This document shows, one piece after another, positions 5,457 through 11,521 of a DNA stretch of 11,521 nt; the stretch's first letter is position 1, and every line of letters starts with the position of its first letter. Source of the DNA: Smithella sp. UBA2180 (GTDB lineage: Bacteria; Desulfobacterota; Syntrophia; Syntrophales; Smithellaceae); contig DCVU01000002.1 in assembly GCA_002327415.1 (NCBI GenBank), positions 1 through 11,521 of the forward strand, read 5' to 3'. The notes below the pieces were generated by a model. The model was not told where the DNA came from. It saw only the letters and a program-made list of their open reading frames with translations, and did not search any database. Position numbers and translations under genes: made by a program.

Positions 5457-6764
5457 TTATCTCCTGCGAGCAATATGTCCTTTTTTCATAAATCCTTCGT
5501 ATTGCCTTGTAAGCAGATGCGACTCAATCTGACTCGCCGTATCCATAGCGACACCAACAACAATCAAAAGCGCCGTACCGCCAAAATAAAAAGGAACATT
5601 CAATTGAGAAATCAAAACACTGGGCAGAACACAAACTATCGAAACGTAAATAGCTCCGCTAAAAGTTAGTTTTTCTAATACGTTTTCAATATATTCAGCA
5701 GTTTTTTTGCCTGGCCTTATTCCGGGAACATAACCGCCAAATTTTTTCATATTCTCGGCAACATCATCCGGTTTAAAAGTGACTGCCGTATAGAAAAAAC
5801 AAAAGAAGAAGATAGCAGCGACATAAAGAATCTCATAACTCCAACTCCCAGGCCTCATATAATCAGCAATATTTTTTATAAATCCATGCGGAGAAAAATT
5901 GGCAATGGTTGCCGGAAACATAAGCACCGAAGAAGCAAAAATCGGAGGAATAACGCCCGCTGTATTGATTTTAAGAGGCAAATGTGTGGTCTGACCACCA
6001 TACATTTTACGACCCACTATTCTTTTAGCATATTGCACCGGAATGCGGCGTTGTCCAGCTTCCACAAAAACAATCGCTCCAACCACAGCTACCATCAACA
6101 CGGTAATCAACAAGATAACCAGTACTCCCAGTTCACCGGCGGTCGCCAGTCTGAAAGTATTGCCAATTGCTGCAGGCATGCGACAAACAATACCGGCAAA
6201 AATTATCAGAGATATACCGTTGCCAACTCCTTTTTCCGTAATCGTTTCACCAAGCCACATAATGAAAGCCGTACCTGAAGTCAAGGTGATAACTGTCATA
6301 ATTATAAAAGACCAGCCTGATTGCAAAACAATTGGGGCGCCTGAGGGGCCAGCCATTTGCTGCAAACCGTAAGCAATACCAAAACCCTGGATCATACTTA
6401 AAAGAACTGTTCCATAACGGGTATATTGCGTAATTTTGCGTCTGCCGGTTTCGCCCTCTTTAGAAAGCCTCTCCAAATGAGGAACAGCAATAGTTAATAA
6501 CTGAAGAATAATTGAAGCGCTAATATAGGGCATAATGCCTAAAGCAAAAATAGAAAAATTACTAAAAGCACCACCGGCAAACATGTCCATAAGGCCAAAT
6601 AATGAACCTTTGGCATGCTCAAAATAAGCCAATAAAGCAACATTATCAATTCCCGGCGTCGGGATATAAACACCAATCCGGTAAACGCCCAGAAGAAGAA
6701 TTGTAAATAAAATTCTTCTCTGCAGTTCGGGAACTTTGGATACGCTGCCTAACCCTTCTAACAA
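5457..6764 (-). CDS. secY: Preprotein translocase channel subunit SecY
   Basis: 435 residues, normal for bacterial SecY, the pore of the SecYEG translocon in the inner membrane. Ten hydrophobic segments can be traced, roughly 18-36, 70-92, 115-135, 150-170, 180-200, 210-235, 268-290, 310-331, 370-388 and 393-412. Family motifs include YRIGVYIPTPGID, LGIMPYISASIILQLL, KEGETGRRKITQYTRYGT, KGVGNGISLIIFAGI, and the cytoplasmic C5-loop region YVPGIRPGKKTAEYI. The end MKKGHIARRR is basic. The start is TTG at 6764-6762, 1 nt after the rplO stop, with GAGGT (6777-6773) inside the last rplO codons 8 nt upstream. No ATG gives the conserved MLEGLGSVSKVPELQRR start. Translation is probably coupled to rplO. 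Confidence 0.97.
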   Translation of the reverse strand: MLEGLGSVSKVPELQRRILFTILLLGVYRIGVYIPTPGIDNVALLAYFEHAKGSLFGLMDMFAGGAFSNFSIFALGIMPYISASIILQLLTIAVPHLERLSKEGETGRRKITQYTRYGTVLLSMIQGFGIAYGLQQMAGPSGAPIVLQSGWSFIIMTVITLTSGTAFIMWLGETITEKGVGNGISLIIFAGIVCRMPAAIGNTFRLATAGELGVLVILLITVLMVAVVGAIVFVEAGQRRIPVQYAKRIVGRKMYGGQTTHLPLKINTAGVIPPIFASSVLMFPATIANFSPHGFIKNIADYMRPGSWSYEILYVAAIFFFCFFYTAVTFKPDDVAENMKKFGGYVPGIRPGKKTAEYIENVLEKLTFSGAIYVSIVCVLPSVLISQLNVPFYFGGTALLIVVGVAMDTASQIESHLLTRQYEGFMKKGHIARRR

Positions 6765-6765
6765 A

Positions 6766-7212
6766 TTATATTACCTCTTCTATTGAACCGCCGGCGACGG
6801 TAATTTTGTCTTTTGCGGCTTTACTAATTTTAGCTATTTTTAAAGTGATGGGGAAATCAATTTCGCCCTTGGCCAATATCTTAATTTTATCGCCTTTTTT
6901 CTTTACAATGCCGCTATTCAAAAGTGCTGCTTCATCAATAACTGCGCCTTTGCTAAATTTTCGGCACAAGTCAATAAGATTTACTGCGACGAATTTTTCA
7001 CGGAAAGGATTACGGAAACCACGCTTCGGCAATCTACGGGCCATCGGCATTTGCCCGCCTTCGAATCCGGCTCGTACCTTTCCACCGGAACGGGCTTTTT
7101 GTCCCTTATCACCTCTTCCGGCAGTTCCACCTTGGCCGGAAGCATCACCACGACCCACCCGTTTTCTATTTTTCGTCGCACCAGCCGGAGCCTTAAGCGT
7201 ACTCAAATCCAT
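6766..7212 (-). CDS. rplO: 50S ribosomal protein L15
   Basis: 148 residues, close to the E. coli length. The N-terminal half is the extended glycine- and arginine-rich arm typical of L15 (NRKRVGRGDASGQGGTAGRG, KGQKARSGGKVRAGFEGGQM), which threads into 23S rRNA, followed by PMARRLPKRGFRNPF. The C-terminal globular part ends ITVAGGSIEEVI. ATG at 7212 is preceded by AAGGAG about 10 nt upstream, overlapping the end of rpmD. The last codons contain the secY ribosome binding site. Confidence 0.97.
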   Translation of the reverse strand: MDLSTLKAPAGATKNRKRVGRGDASGQGGTAGRGDKGQKARSGGKVRAGFEGGQMPMARRLPKRGFRNPFREKFVAVNLIDLCRKFSKGAVIDEAALLNSGIVKKKGDKIKILAKGEIDFPITLKIAKISKAAKDKITVAGGSIEEVI

Positions 7213-7219
7213 ATATATA

Positions 7220-7408
7220 CTACTCCTTTGACTCTTCCACAGAAACTAAATGAATAACTTTATTTATCATACCGCGGGTCTCCGGGGTATCTACCAGAGT
7301 CACAGTGCTGTTTAATTTCTTCAGTCCCAAGCCGCGCATAATTTTTCTTTGCTTTTCCGGCCGAGTGATTTCACTTTTCACTTTTTTAATTTTTAACATT
7401 TTAGCCAC
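7220..7408 (-). CDS. rpmD: 50S ribosomal protein L30
   Basis: 62 residues, in the range of bacterial L30 (58-62). KIKKVKSEITRPEKQRKIMR, GLGLKKLNSTVTLVDTPETR and GMINKVIHLVSVEE cover the whole family pattern. The chosen start is GTG at 7408-7406, giving MAKMLKIKKV, because GAGGT lies about 9 nt upstream; an ATG three codons downstream would be about 18 nt from that site. The gene is short but complete and in the usual place between rpsE and rplO. Confidence 0.95.
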   Translation of the reverse strand: MAKMLKIKKVKSEITRPEKQRKIMRGLGLKKLNSTVTLVDTPETRGMINKVIHLVSVEESKE

Positions 7409-7439
7409 TTTAAGCTACCTCAACGAATAATTGATAATA

Positions 7440-7931
7440 CTACTTGCCTCTTTGCGCGGCAATTTCAGCCGGATCTCTTAACTGGCAGAGACCATCAAGA
7501 GTTGCTTTTACCAAATTATGTGGATTATGAGACCCCAGACACTTCGTCAAAATATTATGGACACCGGCAACTTCCAGTACTGCTCTTACCGCACCTCCAG
7601 CAATCAACCCGGTTCCTGCAGATGCCGGTTTTAATAAAACTTTCCCAGCACCTGCGCGGCCAATGACTTCGTAAGGAATCGTCTTTGCTAAAACGGCAAC
7701 TTTCACCATATTTTTTTTAGCCATATCCATCCCCTTACGAATAGCCTCAGGCACTTCATGAGCTTTCCCTAGCCCCGTTCCGATCATTCCATTGCCATCT
7801 CCGACAACTACGATAGCACTAAAACGGAATCGTCTACCACCTTTGACTACTTTTGCCGTTCTGTTAATGGCAACAACCCTGTCAAGGAACTCCGCATCTT
7901 TCATTTCTCTATTATCCGATCTCTTATCCAA
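7440..7931 (-). CDS. rpsE: 30S ribosomal protein S5
   Basis: 163 residues. S5 lies on the back of the small subunit near the mRNA entry and affects decoding accuracy. The dsRNA-binding-like N-domain shows FLDRVVAINRTAKVVKGGRR and FSAIVVVGDGNGMIGTGLGK; the C-domain shows GAGKVLLKPASAGTGLIAGG and GSHNPHNLVKATLDGL. The start is TTG at 7931-7929, with AAGGAAG (7943-7937) 5 nt upstream, giving MDKRSDNREMKDAEF. An internal ATG at residue 10 would still leave the conserved core but has a weaker ribosome binding site, so the exact start is less certain than the gene. Confidence 0.96.
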   Translation of the reverse strand: MDKRSDNREMKDAEFLDRVVAINRTAKVVKGGRRFRFSAIVVVGDGNGMIGTGLGKAHEVPEAIRKGMDMAKKNMVKVAVLAKTIPYEVIGRAGAGKVLLKPASAGTGLIAGGAVRAVLEVAGVHNILTKCLGSHNPHNLVKATLDGLCQLRDPAEIAAQRGK

Positions 7932-7968
7932 CGATTCTTCCTTTATTATCTTTTTTATTTAATAAAAA

Positions 7969-8334
7969 TTAAAATTTAAGACCATTTTCTCTGGCGGCAT
8001 CGGCTAACGCCTTCACGCGGCCATGATAAAGGAATCTTCCCCTATCGAAAACCACTTTATCAATTCCCAAAGCTTTTAACCGCTCTGCGATCAACTTGCC
8101 CACTTCCTTTGCTACCTCTACTTTTTTCTTGCCTTTAATCTTTGAAGATAACTCTTCGCATAAAGTAGATGCCGTTGCCAAGGTATTTGCTTTTGTGTCA
8201 TTAATCGCTTGGGCATAAATATGCTTTTCACTACGGAATACGGAAAGACGAGGCTTTTCTTGCGTTCCGGTAATTTTGCCTCTTATTCTCTTTTCTCTCT
8301 TTTTCCTAACTTTTAATGTCTTCTTGGAAGCCAA
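7969..8334 (-). CDS. rplR: 50S ribosomal protein L18
   Basis: 121 residues, the standard length. L18 binds 5S rRNA together with L5. A basic N-terminal arm (MASKKTLKVRKKREKRIRGK) is followed by PRLSVFRSEKHIYAQAINDT, then VGKLIAERLKALGIDKVVFD and RGRFLYHGRVKALADAAREN, ending GLKF, all diagnostic. The start is TTG at 8334-8332, with GAGGT (8345-8341) 6 nt upstream. There is no Met codon anywhere in the reading frame near the N-terminus, so the TTG start is effectively forced. Confidence 0.97.
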   Translation of the reverse strand: MASKKTLKVRKKREKRIRGKITGTQEKPRLSVFRSEKHIYAQAINDTKANTLATASTLCEELSSKIKGKKKVEVAKEVGKLIAERLKALGIDKVVFDRGRFLYHGRVKALADAARENGLKF

Positions 8335-8377
8335 TGTTCCACCTCTTTTATGGCAATATAATTTTTTACTTAATTAA

Positions 8378-8920
8378 TTAAGCGCGCTCAGCCGACTTTC
8401 CAGCTTTACGTTTAATATACTCGTTAGCATACTTAATGCCTTTGCCTTTGTAGGGCTCCGGCTTTTTCAATGATCTGATTTCCGCTGCAACCCGGCCAAC
8501 CAATTGTTTATCAATACCAGCAACAACTATATTAACCTGTTTGTCCAACTTAATATCTATTCCCTTGGGAATATCATATTGCACCGGACTGGAAAAACCT
8601 AAAACAAACTTTAAGCTGTTTCCACTAAGTTCGGCACGATAACCAACTCCTGATATTTCCAATTTTTTTTCAAAACCAGTGCTGACGCCTTGCACCATGT
8701 TTTCAATTAGTGTTCTAGCTAAACCATGATAAGATCGTGCAATTATTTCTTCTGATTTTCTCTCCACAACCATGCTGCCATCGCCTATTGCCAGAGTAAT
8801 ACCTTCCGGCAATTTTGTGGAAAGAATCCCTTTTGGGCCTTCCACTTTAACGATACCCGCACTTTGGCTGATTTTAACATTTTTGGAAAATGTTATCGGT
8901 TTTTTACCTATTCTCGACAT
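8378..8920 (-). CDS. rplF: 50S ribosomal protein L6
   Basis: 180 residues from MSRIGKKPITF. Two repeated alpha/beta domains: the first around VEGPKGILSTKLPEGI, the second around ISGVGYRAELSGNSLKFVLG. The signature PEPYKGKGIKYANEYIKRK near the C-terminus is present. L6 sits near the sarcin-ricin loop. The open frame continues upstream to 8983 but that segment overlaps the intergenic space and the end of rpsH and is not family-like; ATG at 8920 has AGGAG about 9 nt upstream and gives the conserved N-terminus. Confidence 0.97.
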   Translation of the reverse strand: MSRIGKKPITFSKNVKISQSAGIVKVEGPKGILSTKLPEGITLAIGDGSMVVERKSEEIIARSYHGLARTLIENMVQGVSTGFEKKLEISGVGYRAELSGNSLKFVLGFSSPVQYDIPKGIDIKLDKQVNIVVAGIDKQLVGRVAAEIRSLKKPEPYKGKGIKYANEYIKRKAGKSAERA

Positions 8921-8948
8921 GAACAAATGCTCCTGATTAATACCATTA

Positions 8949-9350
8949 TTACCAAACGTTACAAAGAACTTCCCCACCAACATTCAATTCTCTGGCTTCC
9001 GTATCAGTAATAACACCGTTTGAAGTTGAGAGAATAGAAATTCCAAAACCATTTAAAACTTTAGGGATGCTGTCAGAGGCAACATAAACCCTACGCCCCG
9101 GCTTACTAACCCTTTTAATATTTGTAATCACAGTACGCTTGGCATCGGGATATTTCAGAACTATTTCCAGCATCTGTTGTCCCTTTTCATTTTTTACCTT
9201 TTCGTGATTATTGATGTATCCCGCCTTCTTCAATACTTTGGCAATATTAATGTTCATCTGAGACATATTAACGTTGACTGTTTTAAAACGAGCCTTATTT
9301 GCGTTTCTAATTCTAGTTAACATATCGGCAATAGGATCCGTCATTCCCAT
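8949..9350 (-). CDS. rpsH: 30S ribosomal protein S8
   Basis: 133 residues. S8 binds the central domain of 16S rRNA and, in enterobacteria, represses the spc operon by binding within the rplE mRNA. MGMTDPIADMLTRIRNANKA opens the protein. KRVSKPGRRVYVASDSIPKV, LNGFGISILSTSNGVITDTE and the end ARELNVGGEVLCNVW match the C-terminal RNA-binding half. ATG at 9350 has AAGGAG about 9 nt upstream; a second ATG two codons later gives MTDP but is further from the site. I could not confirm an S8 target site in rplE by eye. Confidence 0.97.
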   Translation of the reverse strand: MGMTDPIADMLTRIRNANKARFKTVNVNMSQMNINIAKVLKKAGYINNHEKVKNEKGQQMLEIVLKYPDAKRTVITNIKRVSKPGRRVYVASDSIPKVLNGFGISILSTSNGVITDTEARELNVGGEVLCNVW

Positions 9351-9374
9351 GCGTTTTTTCTCCTTAAACTAAAG

Positions 9375-9560
9375 TTACCAACTCGATTTTATTACCCCGG
9401 GAAGTTCTCCCTGCAATGAAAGTTTTCGCAAACAGATTCTACACATATCAAATTTCCTATAATATGCCCGCGGTCGGCCGCAAAGCGGGCACCGGTTATA
9501 ATCTCTTACGGAAAATTTATTCTCTCTTTTCGCTTTTGCAATTAATGAATTCTTTGCCAC
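9375..9560 (-). CDS. rpsN: 30S ribosomal protein S14, type Z (zinc-binding)
   Basis: 61 residues, the exact length of the zinc-binding short S14 (type Z), not the roughly 100-residue zinc-free form. Cys24, Cys27 (RCPLCGRP), Cys40 and Cys43 (MCRICLRK) form the zinc site, and the end LSLQGELPGVIKSSW is invariant in the family. The protein lies in the 30S head. The start is GTG at 9560-9558 with AGAGGAG about 6 nt upstream. It is 26 nt after rplE. Confidence 0.97.
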   Translation of the reverse strand: MAKNSLIAKAKRENKFSVRDYNRCPLCGRPRAYYRKFDMCRICLRKLSLQGELPGVIKSSW

Positions 9561-9586
9561 ACCAAGCTCCTCTGGAAATCTCTTAT

Positions 9587-10126
9587 TTAACGCTTAAAAG
9601 GCACTCCCATCAGTTCTAGTAAAAGCCTAGCTTCTGCATCGGTTTTTGCTGTAGTTACGATGGTAATGTTCATTCCTTTAACTTTTTCCACCTTATCGTA
9701 TTCGATTTCAGGAAAAATAGTTTGTTCCTGCAAACCAATTGAAAAATTCCCTCTGCCGTCAAAGGCATTTGGCGATATACCACGGAAATCTCTTACCTTC
9801 GGTAACGCGGCATTGACCAAACGATCAAAAAACTCGTACATATTGTTCTTTCTTAAGGTAACTGAACAACCAACAGGCATACCCTGCCTTAATTTAAACG
9901 TAGCTATTGATTTCTTTGCCTTGTTCACTATCGGTTTTTGTCCGGTAATCGCAGCCAACTCCTGAACAGCGCCATCAATGATTTTGATATTAGAAATGGC
10001 TTCGCCAAGCCCCATATTGAGGACAATCTTTTCCATCTTGGGCACTTGCATCGGATTTTTGTAATTAAACTTTTTAATCAGAGCAGGAACTACTGTTTTT
10101 GAATAATAATCCTTTAATCTTGCCAT
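9587..10126 (-). CDS. rplE: 50S ribosomal protein L5
   Basis: 179 residues, the common length. L5 binds 5S rRNA and contacts the P-site tRNA and bridge B1b. MARLKDYYSKTVVPALIKKF, KMEKIVLNMGLGEAI, ITGQKPIVNKAKKSIATFKL, RQGMPVGCSVTLRKNNMYEF and the GLQEQTIFPEIEYDKV segment are diagnostic; the end is LELMGVPFKR. ATG at 10126 has AGAGG close upstream, overlapping the rplX stop region. Confidence 0.97.
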   Translation of the reverse strand: MARLKDYYSKTVVPALIKKFNYKNPMQVPKMEKIVLNMGLGEAISNIKIIDGAVQELAAITGQKPIVNKAKKSIATFKLRQGMPVGCSVTLRKNNMYEFFDRLVNAALPKVRDFRGISPNAFDGRGNFSIGLQEQTIFPEIEYDKVEKVKGMNITIVTTAKTDAEARLLLELMGVPFKR

Positions 10127-10132
10127 TTTCCT

Positions 10133-10456
10133 CTAACCCACATTGATTACATCGTTGCATTTGCTACACAGACGTACCTTTTTCCCATCTTCAAGGACCT
10201 TACTTTTTACCCTCACAGTTGTATTGCATTTGTTACACAACAAACCAACTTTAGATATATGAATCGATCCCTCTTTCTCTACAATGCCACCTTTACTTTT
10301 TTGATCAGGCCTTTTATGTTTCTTAATCAAATTAATTTTCTCTATTACAATTCTGTCTTTCTCGGGAATAATCGTCAATACCTTGCCGGTCTTACCTTTA
10401 TCTTTACCGGCAAGAATTTTAACAGTATCCCCTTTTCTCAATTTGCTTAAGCTCAT
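10133..10456 (-). CDS. rplX: 50S ribosomal protein L24 with a zinc-ribbon-like C-terminus
   Basis: 107 residues from MSLSKLRKGDTVKILAGKDK. The KOW motif (about residues 6-32) is clear. L24 is an early assembly initiator and sits at the tunnel exit. The C-terminal third has Cys74-x-x-Cys77 (LLCNKCN) and Cys97-x-x-Cys100 (RLCSKCN), a zinc-ribbon-like set absent from E. coli L24 but seen in other bacterial L24 proteins. A TTG five codons upstream would add MQRKK; ATG at 10456 is preferred because AGAGG precedes it by about 6 nt and the protein then begins as usual. Confidence 0.96.
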   Translation of the reverse strand: MSLSKLRKGDTVKILAGKDKGKTGKVLTIIPEKDRIVIEKINLIKKHKRPDQKSKGGIVEKEGSIHISKVGLLCNKCNTTVRVKSKVLEDGKKVRLCSKCNDVINVG

Positions 10457-10478
10457 TTTCTTCCTCTGCAAAACATTT

Positions 10479-10847
10479 TTACAAAACTTCCGGAGCCAGA
10501 GATATAATTTTCATAAACTGCTTTGCTCTCAATTCACGAGCAACAGGTCCAAAAATTCTCGTTCCAATGGGTTCCAACTGGTTGGATATTAAAACAGCCG
10601 AGTTGTCATCAAATTTCAAATAAGAACCGTCCGGCCTTTTTACTTCTTTGACAGTACGTACGATAACCGCTTTCATCACATCGCCTTTTTTAACCTTGGA
10701 ATTCGGAATTGCTTCTTTTACCGAAACCACAATAACATCACCCAAACTTGCATAACGCCGCTTCGATCCACCAAGCACCTTAATACAAGCAACCTTTTTG
10801 GCGCCGGAATTATCCGCAACATTCAGTACTGTCTGCATTTGAATCAT
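10479..10847 (-). CDS. rplN: 50S ribosomal protein L14
   Basis: 122 residues, the exact family length. MIQMQTVLNVADNSGAKKVA, CIKVLGGSKRRYASLGDVIV and the end ELRAKQFMKIISLAPEVL match throughout. L14 sits at the subunit interface. ATG at 10847 has only a G-rich GGGGT about 7 nt upstream and no full AGGAGG. The gap to rpsQ is 45 nt, the boundary where the spc operon begins in E. coli; I see no clear promoter in it. Confidence 0.97.
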   Translation of the reverse strand: MIQMQTVLNVADNSGAKKVACIKVLGGSKRRYASLGDVIVVSVKEAIPNSKVKKGDVMKAVIVRTVKEVKRPDGSYLKFDDNSAVLISNQLEPIGTRIFGPVARELRAKQFMKIISLAPEVL

Positions 10848-10892
10848 AAAAAAAACCCCATCAAACTACCTGCTTAAGGCAAGCTAATTTAT

Positions 10893-11150
10893 CTATTTCG
10901 CTTTATCCAGAATTTCCAGCATCCGCCAACGTTTTTCTTTGCTCAGTGGCCGCGACTCAATAATTAAAACAGTATCTCCCACTTTACACTGGTTTTGCTC
11001 ATCATGAGCCTTGTATTTCACGTGTTTGCGCACATATTTATGGAAAATAGGATGTTTTACCAAATGTTCCGTTTTAACCACGATCGTTTTATCCATTTTA
11101 CCACTTATAACTACGCCCTTAATAGTGCGTTTATTTCCTCTCTCAGCCAT
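10893..11150 (-). CDS. rpsQ: 30S ribosomal protein S17
   Basis: 85 residues from MAERGNKRTIKGVVISGKMD. S17 is an OB-fold protein that binds the 5' domain of 16S rRNA. KTIVVKTEHLVKHPIFHKYV, the KAHDEQNQCKVGD loop and ESRPLSKEKRWRMLEIL are diagnostic. An in-frame ATG at 11174 would add eight residues but lies inside rpmC and has no ribosome binding site. ATG at 11150 has AGGAGG 12 nt upstream, rather far, inside the end of rpmC. It begins 1 nt after the rpmC stop, which suggests translational coupling. Confidence 0.96.
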   Translation of the reverse strand: MAERGNKRTIKGVVISGKMDKTIVVKTEHLVKHPIFHKYVRKHVKYKAHDEQNQCKVGDTVLIIESRPLSKEKRWRMLEILDKAK

Positions 11151-11151
11151 G

Positions 11152-11346
11152 TTAACTTGCAGCCTCCTTTTCATTCAGAACCGTGTTGATACGGGCAATG
11201 TCTTTACGGAAGCGCCCCAACACCGCAGTTGATTCCAACTGGCCAGATGCATGTCTAATATTCAAACGAAAAAGCTCTTCCCTTAACTCAGCACTCTTTT
11301 GTTTGAGCTCATTGACGCCGAGAGCTCTGATTTCTTTAATTTTCAT
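11152..11346 (-). CDS. rpmC: 50S ribosomal protein L29
   Basis: 64 residues, MKIKEIRALGVNELKQKSAE, LREELFRLNIRHASGQLEST, then a basic second helix and a short tail. This is the two-helix hairpin of L29, which lies at the tunnel exit and helps dock SRP and trigger factor. The frame is open upstream to 11379, but ATG at 11346 gives the family start and has GGGAG 7 nt upstream. The start overlaps the end of rplP by 11 nt. Confidence 0.96.
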   Translation of the reverse strand: MKIKEIRALGVNELKQKSAELREELFRLNIRHASGQLESTAVLGRFRKDIARINTVLNEKEAAS

Positions 11347-11521
11347 CAGATATCTCCCTTGATAAAAACTTGGTGGCAATAGACAATTTATGCGCTGCCA
11401 GGCGGAACGCTTCTTTGGCTACTTCTTTAGTCACGCCCTCCATTTCATAGAGAACCGAACCGGGCTTAACCACAGCAACCCATCCCTCAGGAGCACCCTT
11501 CCCCTTACCCATACGGGTTTC
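11336..11521 (-). CDS. rplP: 50S ribosomal protein L16, C-terminal part (partial)
   Basis: The last 61 codons and the stop (TAA at 11338-11336); the start lies beyond the right edge. ETRMGKGKGAPEGWVAVVKP, GSVLYEMEGVTKEVAKEAFR and LAAHKLSIATKFLSRE follow the C-terminal half of L16, which contacts the A-site tRNA elbow and the peptidyl-transferase region. The tail ISDEN is slightly longer than usual and overlaps the rpmC start by 11 nt. The upstream neighbours expected outside the window are rpsC and rplV. Confidence 0.96.
   Translation of the reverse strand, partial: ETRMGKGKGAPEGWVAVVKPGSVLYEMEGVTKEVAKEAFRLAAHKLSIATKFLSREISDEN

Noticed and set aside
5886..6372. Two long plus-strand frames over secY
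   Set aside because: Antisense shadows of a clearly conserved SecY gene.
6806..7231. 141-codon plus-strand open frame over rplO
   Set aside because: Antisense shadow of the Gly/Arg-rich rplO coding sequence; no ribosome binding site or recognisable motif.
8921..8983. Longer rplF starting at 8983
   Set aside because: The extra 21 residues overlap the rpsH end, are unlike L6, and the ATG at 8920 has a good ribosome binding site.
9660..10126. S8 repressor binding site inside rplE, by analogy with the E. coli spc operon
   Set aside because: I could not identify the characteristic helix by eye, so I do not annotate it.

Overview
The window is dominated by one long minus-strand ribosomal-protein operon, read from right to left. 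It is the end of the S10 cluster (rplP partial, rpmC, rpsQ), then the whole spc cluster (rplN, rplX, rplE, rpsN, rpsH, rplF, rplR, rpsE, rpmD, rplO, secY), then map, infA, rpmJ and the alpha cluster (rpsM, rpsK, rpsD, rpoA, rplQ). A clear factor-independent terminator closes it at 1231-1260. All 22 genes are intact except rplP, which is cut by the window edge. They build both ribosomal subunits, the SecY translocon channel, initiation factor IF-1, methionine aminopeptidase and the RNA polymerase alpha subunit.

The organism is a Gram-negative-type bacterium of moderate to low GC. Gene order, protein style (RpoA, RpsD, zinc-type S14, and L24 with a zinc ribbon), a stand-alone EF-Tu domain-II-like protein downstream and an outer-membrane-porin-like signal peptide at the left edge fit an anaerobic member of the former Deltaproteobacteria (Desulfobacterota, for example a Syntrophales-like lineage). 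This placement is an inference from memory of the families, not a search. adk, often found between secY and map, is absent. Eight of the 21 complete operon genes appear to start with TTG or GTG.

Downstream of the operon, 968-1230 holds a candidate promoter and a highly folded non-coding stretch: a perfect 10-bp inverted repeat and a cloverleaf-like inverted-repeat element. It precedes a small EF-Tu domain-II-like gene at 707-967. Left of that is a decayed zone. It contains an OmpR/PhoB-type response regulator that has lost its middle, a short convergent plus-strand coding remnant, and a Pho-box-like direct repeat upstream of the first 48 codons of a secreted, probably porin-like protein that runs off the left edge.

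Most of the window is ordinary and well conserved. The unusual material is in 1-1280, and I see no convincing new multi-gene system.
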